Below are positions 63,332 to 64,000 of a stretch of 64,000 bases of DNA, piece after piece. Location: the NCBI RefSeq assembly GCF_014930365.1, contig NZ_JABXWI010000011.1, positions 62,001-126,000 on the forward strand, given 5' to 3'. Position numbers and translations under genes: made by a program. The DNA is from Streptomyces caniscabiei (GTDB lineage Bacteria; Actinomycetota; Actinomycetes; Streptomycetales; Streptomycetaceae). A model generated the notes under the pieces. The model was not told the origin of the DNA, searched no databases, and saw nothing but the letters and a program-made list of their open reading frames with translations. Positions within the stretch are counted from its first letter, which is position 1. The number at the start of each line of letters is the position of its first letter.

Positions 63332-64000
63332 TCAGCGGGGGAAGGGCGTGAAGTCGACGTCGAAATTGACGGGGAAGCTGCGCGGCTTGGTGCCGGTGGC
63401 CCGCGCGTAGGCGTTGGCGACGGCGCCGACGGCCGCGGGGACGCCGAGTTCGCCCGCGCCGCCGGGTTCGTCGGCTCCCTCGATGACGAAGATCCTTACG
63501 TCCTTCGGGGAGTCCTTCTGGCGGGCGTAGTGGAACTGGGAGTAGCTGCCTTCCAGCGGCAGCCCCTCGTCGATGTGGAGGCCGGCCCGCAAGGTGGTGG
63601 AGATGGCGTCCGTGAGCCCGCCGAGCAGCTGGGCCTCCAGGCCGCGCGGGTTGATGACCCGACCCACGTCGGCCGCGATGACCGCCTTCGTCACCCGGGG
63701 CTTCTTCGGATCGGTCGCGTCGATCTCGACCAGACAGGCCGTGCAGGCCTTGTACTCGTCGTGGAAGGCGACGCCCTGCGCCCAGCCGTCGGGGAGGCTC
63801 CGCCCCCAGTCCCCCTCCGTCGCGACCTTGTCGAGCACGGCCCGCTGCCGCGCGGTCTTGAGGAACTCGCGCCGGAAGGCGACGGGGTCCTTGCCCAGCT
63901 TCGCCGCCAGCTCGTCGACGATGATCTCCTCGGCGCCGCGGCTGTTGGCCGAGTACACCGAGCGCCACGACCCGGTGTGCATCCTGATCGGTACCTCGGT
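63332..64000 (-). CDS. Molybdopterin-binding oxidoreductase large subunit (IorB-like), 5' part outside window
   Basis: The C-terminal ~220 residues are visible and the frame runs off the right edge. GSWRSVYSANSRGAEEIIVDELA, VTKAVIAADVGRVINPRGLEAQL and the catalytic-glutamate loop GADEPGGAGELGVPA identify the CoxL/IorB branch of molybdenum-cytosine-dinucleotide hydroxylases. The substrate is probably an N-heterocycle or aldehyde but cannot be read. The [2Fe-2S] partner follows at 28 bp. Confidence 0.9.
   Translation of the reverse strand, partial: TEVPIRMHTGSWRSVYSANSRGAEEIIVDELAAKLGKDPVAFRREFLKTARQRAVLDKVATEGDWGRSLPDGWAQGVAFHDEYKACTACLVEIDATDPKKPRVTKAVIAADVGRVINPRGLEAQLLGGLTDAISTTLRAGLHIDEGLPLEGSYSQFHYARQKDSPKDVRIFVIEGADEPGGAGELGVPAAVGAVANAYARATGTKPRSFPVNFDVDFTPFPR

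Overview
The window is a gene-dense, very GC-rich stretch of actinobacterial chromosome. It is almost certainly Streptomyces. The signs are strong G/C third positions, many GTG starts (and a few TTG), ATGA/GTGA stop-start overlaps, and marker genes: bldD with its two cyclic-di-GMP motifs, sIHF, a helicase-dead actinobacterial PriA, and the order metK-coaBC-rpoZ-gmk-sIHF-pyr operon-bldD-nusB-efp-aroBKC. It is chromosome core with short accessory islands. I see no rRNA, tRNA, CRISPR, prophage or secondary-metabolite cluster. Apart from a 187-bp transposase-less element, mobile DNA is absent.

Layout. 1-1523: 3' part of an EccA-like AAA ATPase. 1719-4201: two overlapping CNNM/CorC membrane proteins. 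4446-9531: a leftward block behind an FMN riboswitch, ribE-ribM-ribBA-ribH-hisE-hisG-PH protein. 9903-15482: an SDR, a divergent ROK regulator/MFS pair with a perfect palindrome between them, a membrane-anchored GH6 enzyme and a DUF5995-like protein. 15523-18057: davA-davB (lysine to 5-aminovalerate). 18303-26184: an MFS exporter, then a lipoprotein/permease/permease/ATPase importer ending in a HAD-phosphatase/EEP-phosphodiesterase fusion, with a divergent GntR regulator. 26280-28224: amino-acid permease plus Lrp/AsnC regulator. 28582-34871: GuaB1 (GMP reductase type), barstar, SorC-like regulator, rpe and an MMPL transporter. 34852-43680: rsmB, fmt, a small HTH protein, priA, a MITE, metK and coaBC. 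43826-55411: rpoZ, gmk, sIHF and the pyr operon (pyrR-pyrB-pyrC-PH-like membrane protein-carA-carB-pyrD-pyrF). 55631-62654: bldD, nusB, efp, an M24 peptidase homologue, a proline-rich P-loop protein and aroB-aroK-aroC. 62845-64000: an isoquinoline-1-oxidoreductase-like molybdenum hydroxylase, large subunit cut by the window edge.

How the parts work together. Most genes are housekeeping: flavin, histidine, pyrimidine, SAM, CoA and chorismate supply plus translation and nucleoid functions. Three accessory circuits stand out. (i) davBA and the permease/Lrp pair lie 8 kb apart. Each is preceded by an array of TTGCGC-like hexamers spaced 21-22 or 30-31 bp, about two or three helical turns, which suggests one Lrp-type regulon for amino-acid (perhaps lysine) uptake and breakdown. 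(ii) The binding-protein importer is followed by one polypeptide carrying an intact phosphodiesterase domain and an intact phosphatase domain, which suggests import and two-step dephosphorylation of a phosphodiester-like compound under the GntR regulator. (iii) The pyr operon begins with a near-consensus PyrR-binding hairpin next to the pyrR Shine-Dalgarno, which suggests translational autoregulation.

None of these is proven here; each rests on sequence reading plus family knowledge. Start codons were chosen from ribosome-binding sites and overlaps and could be off by a few codons.
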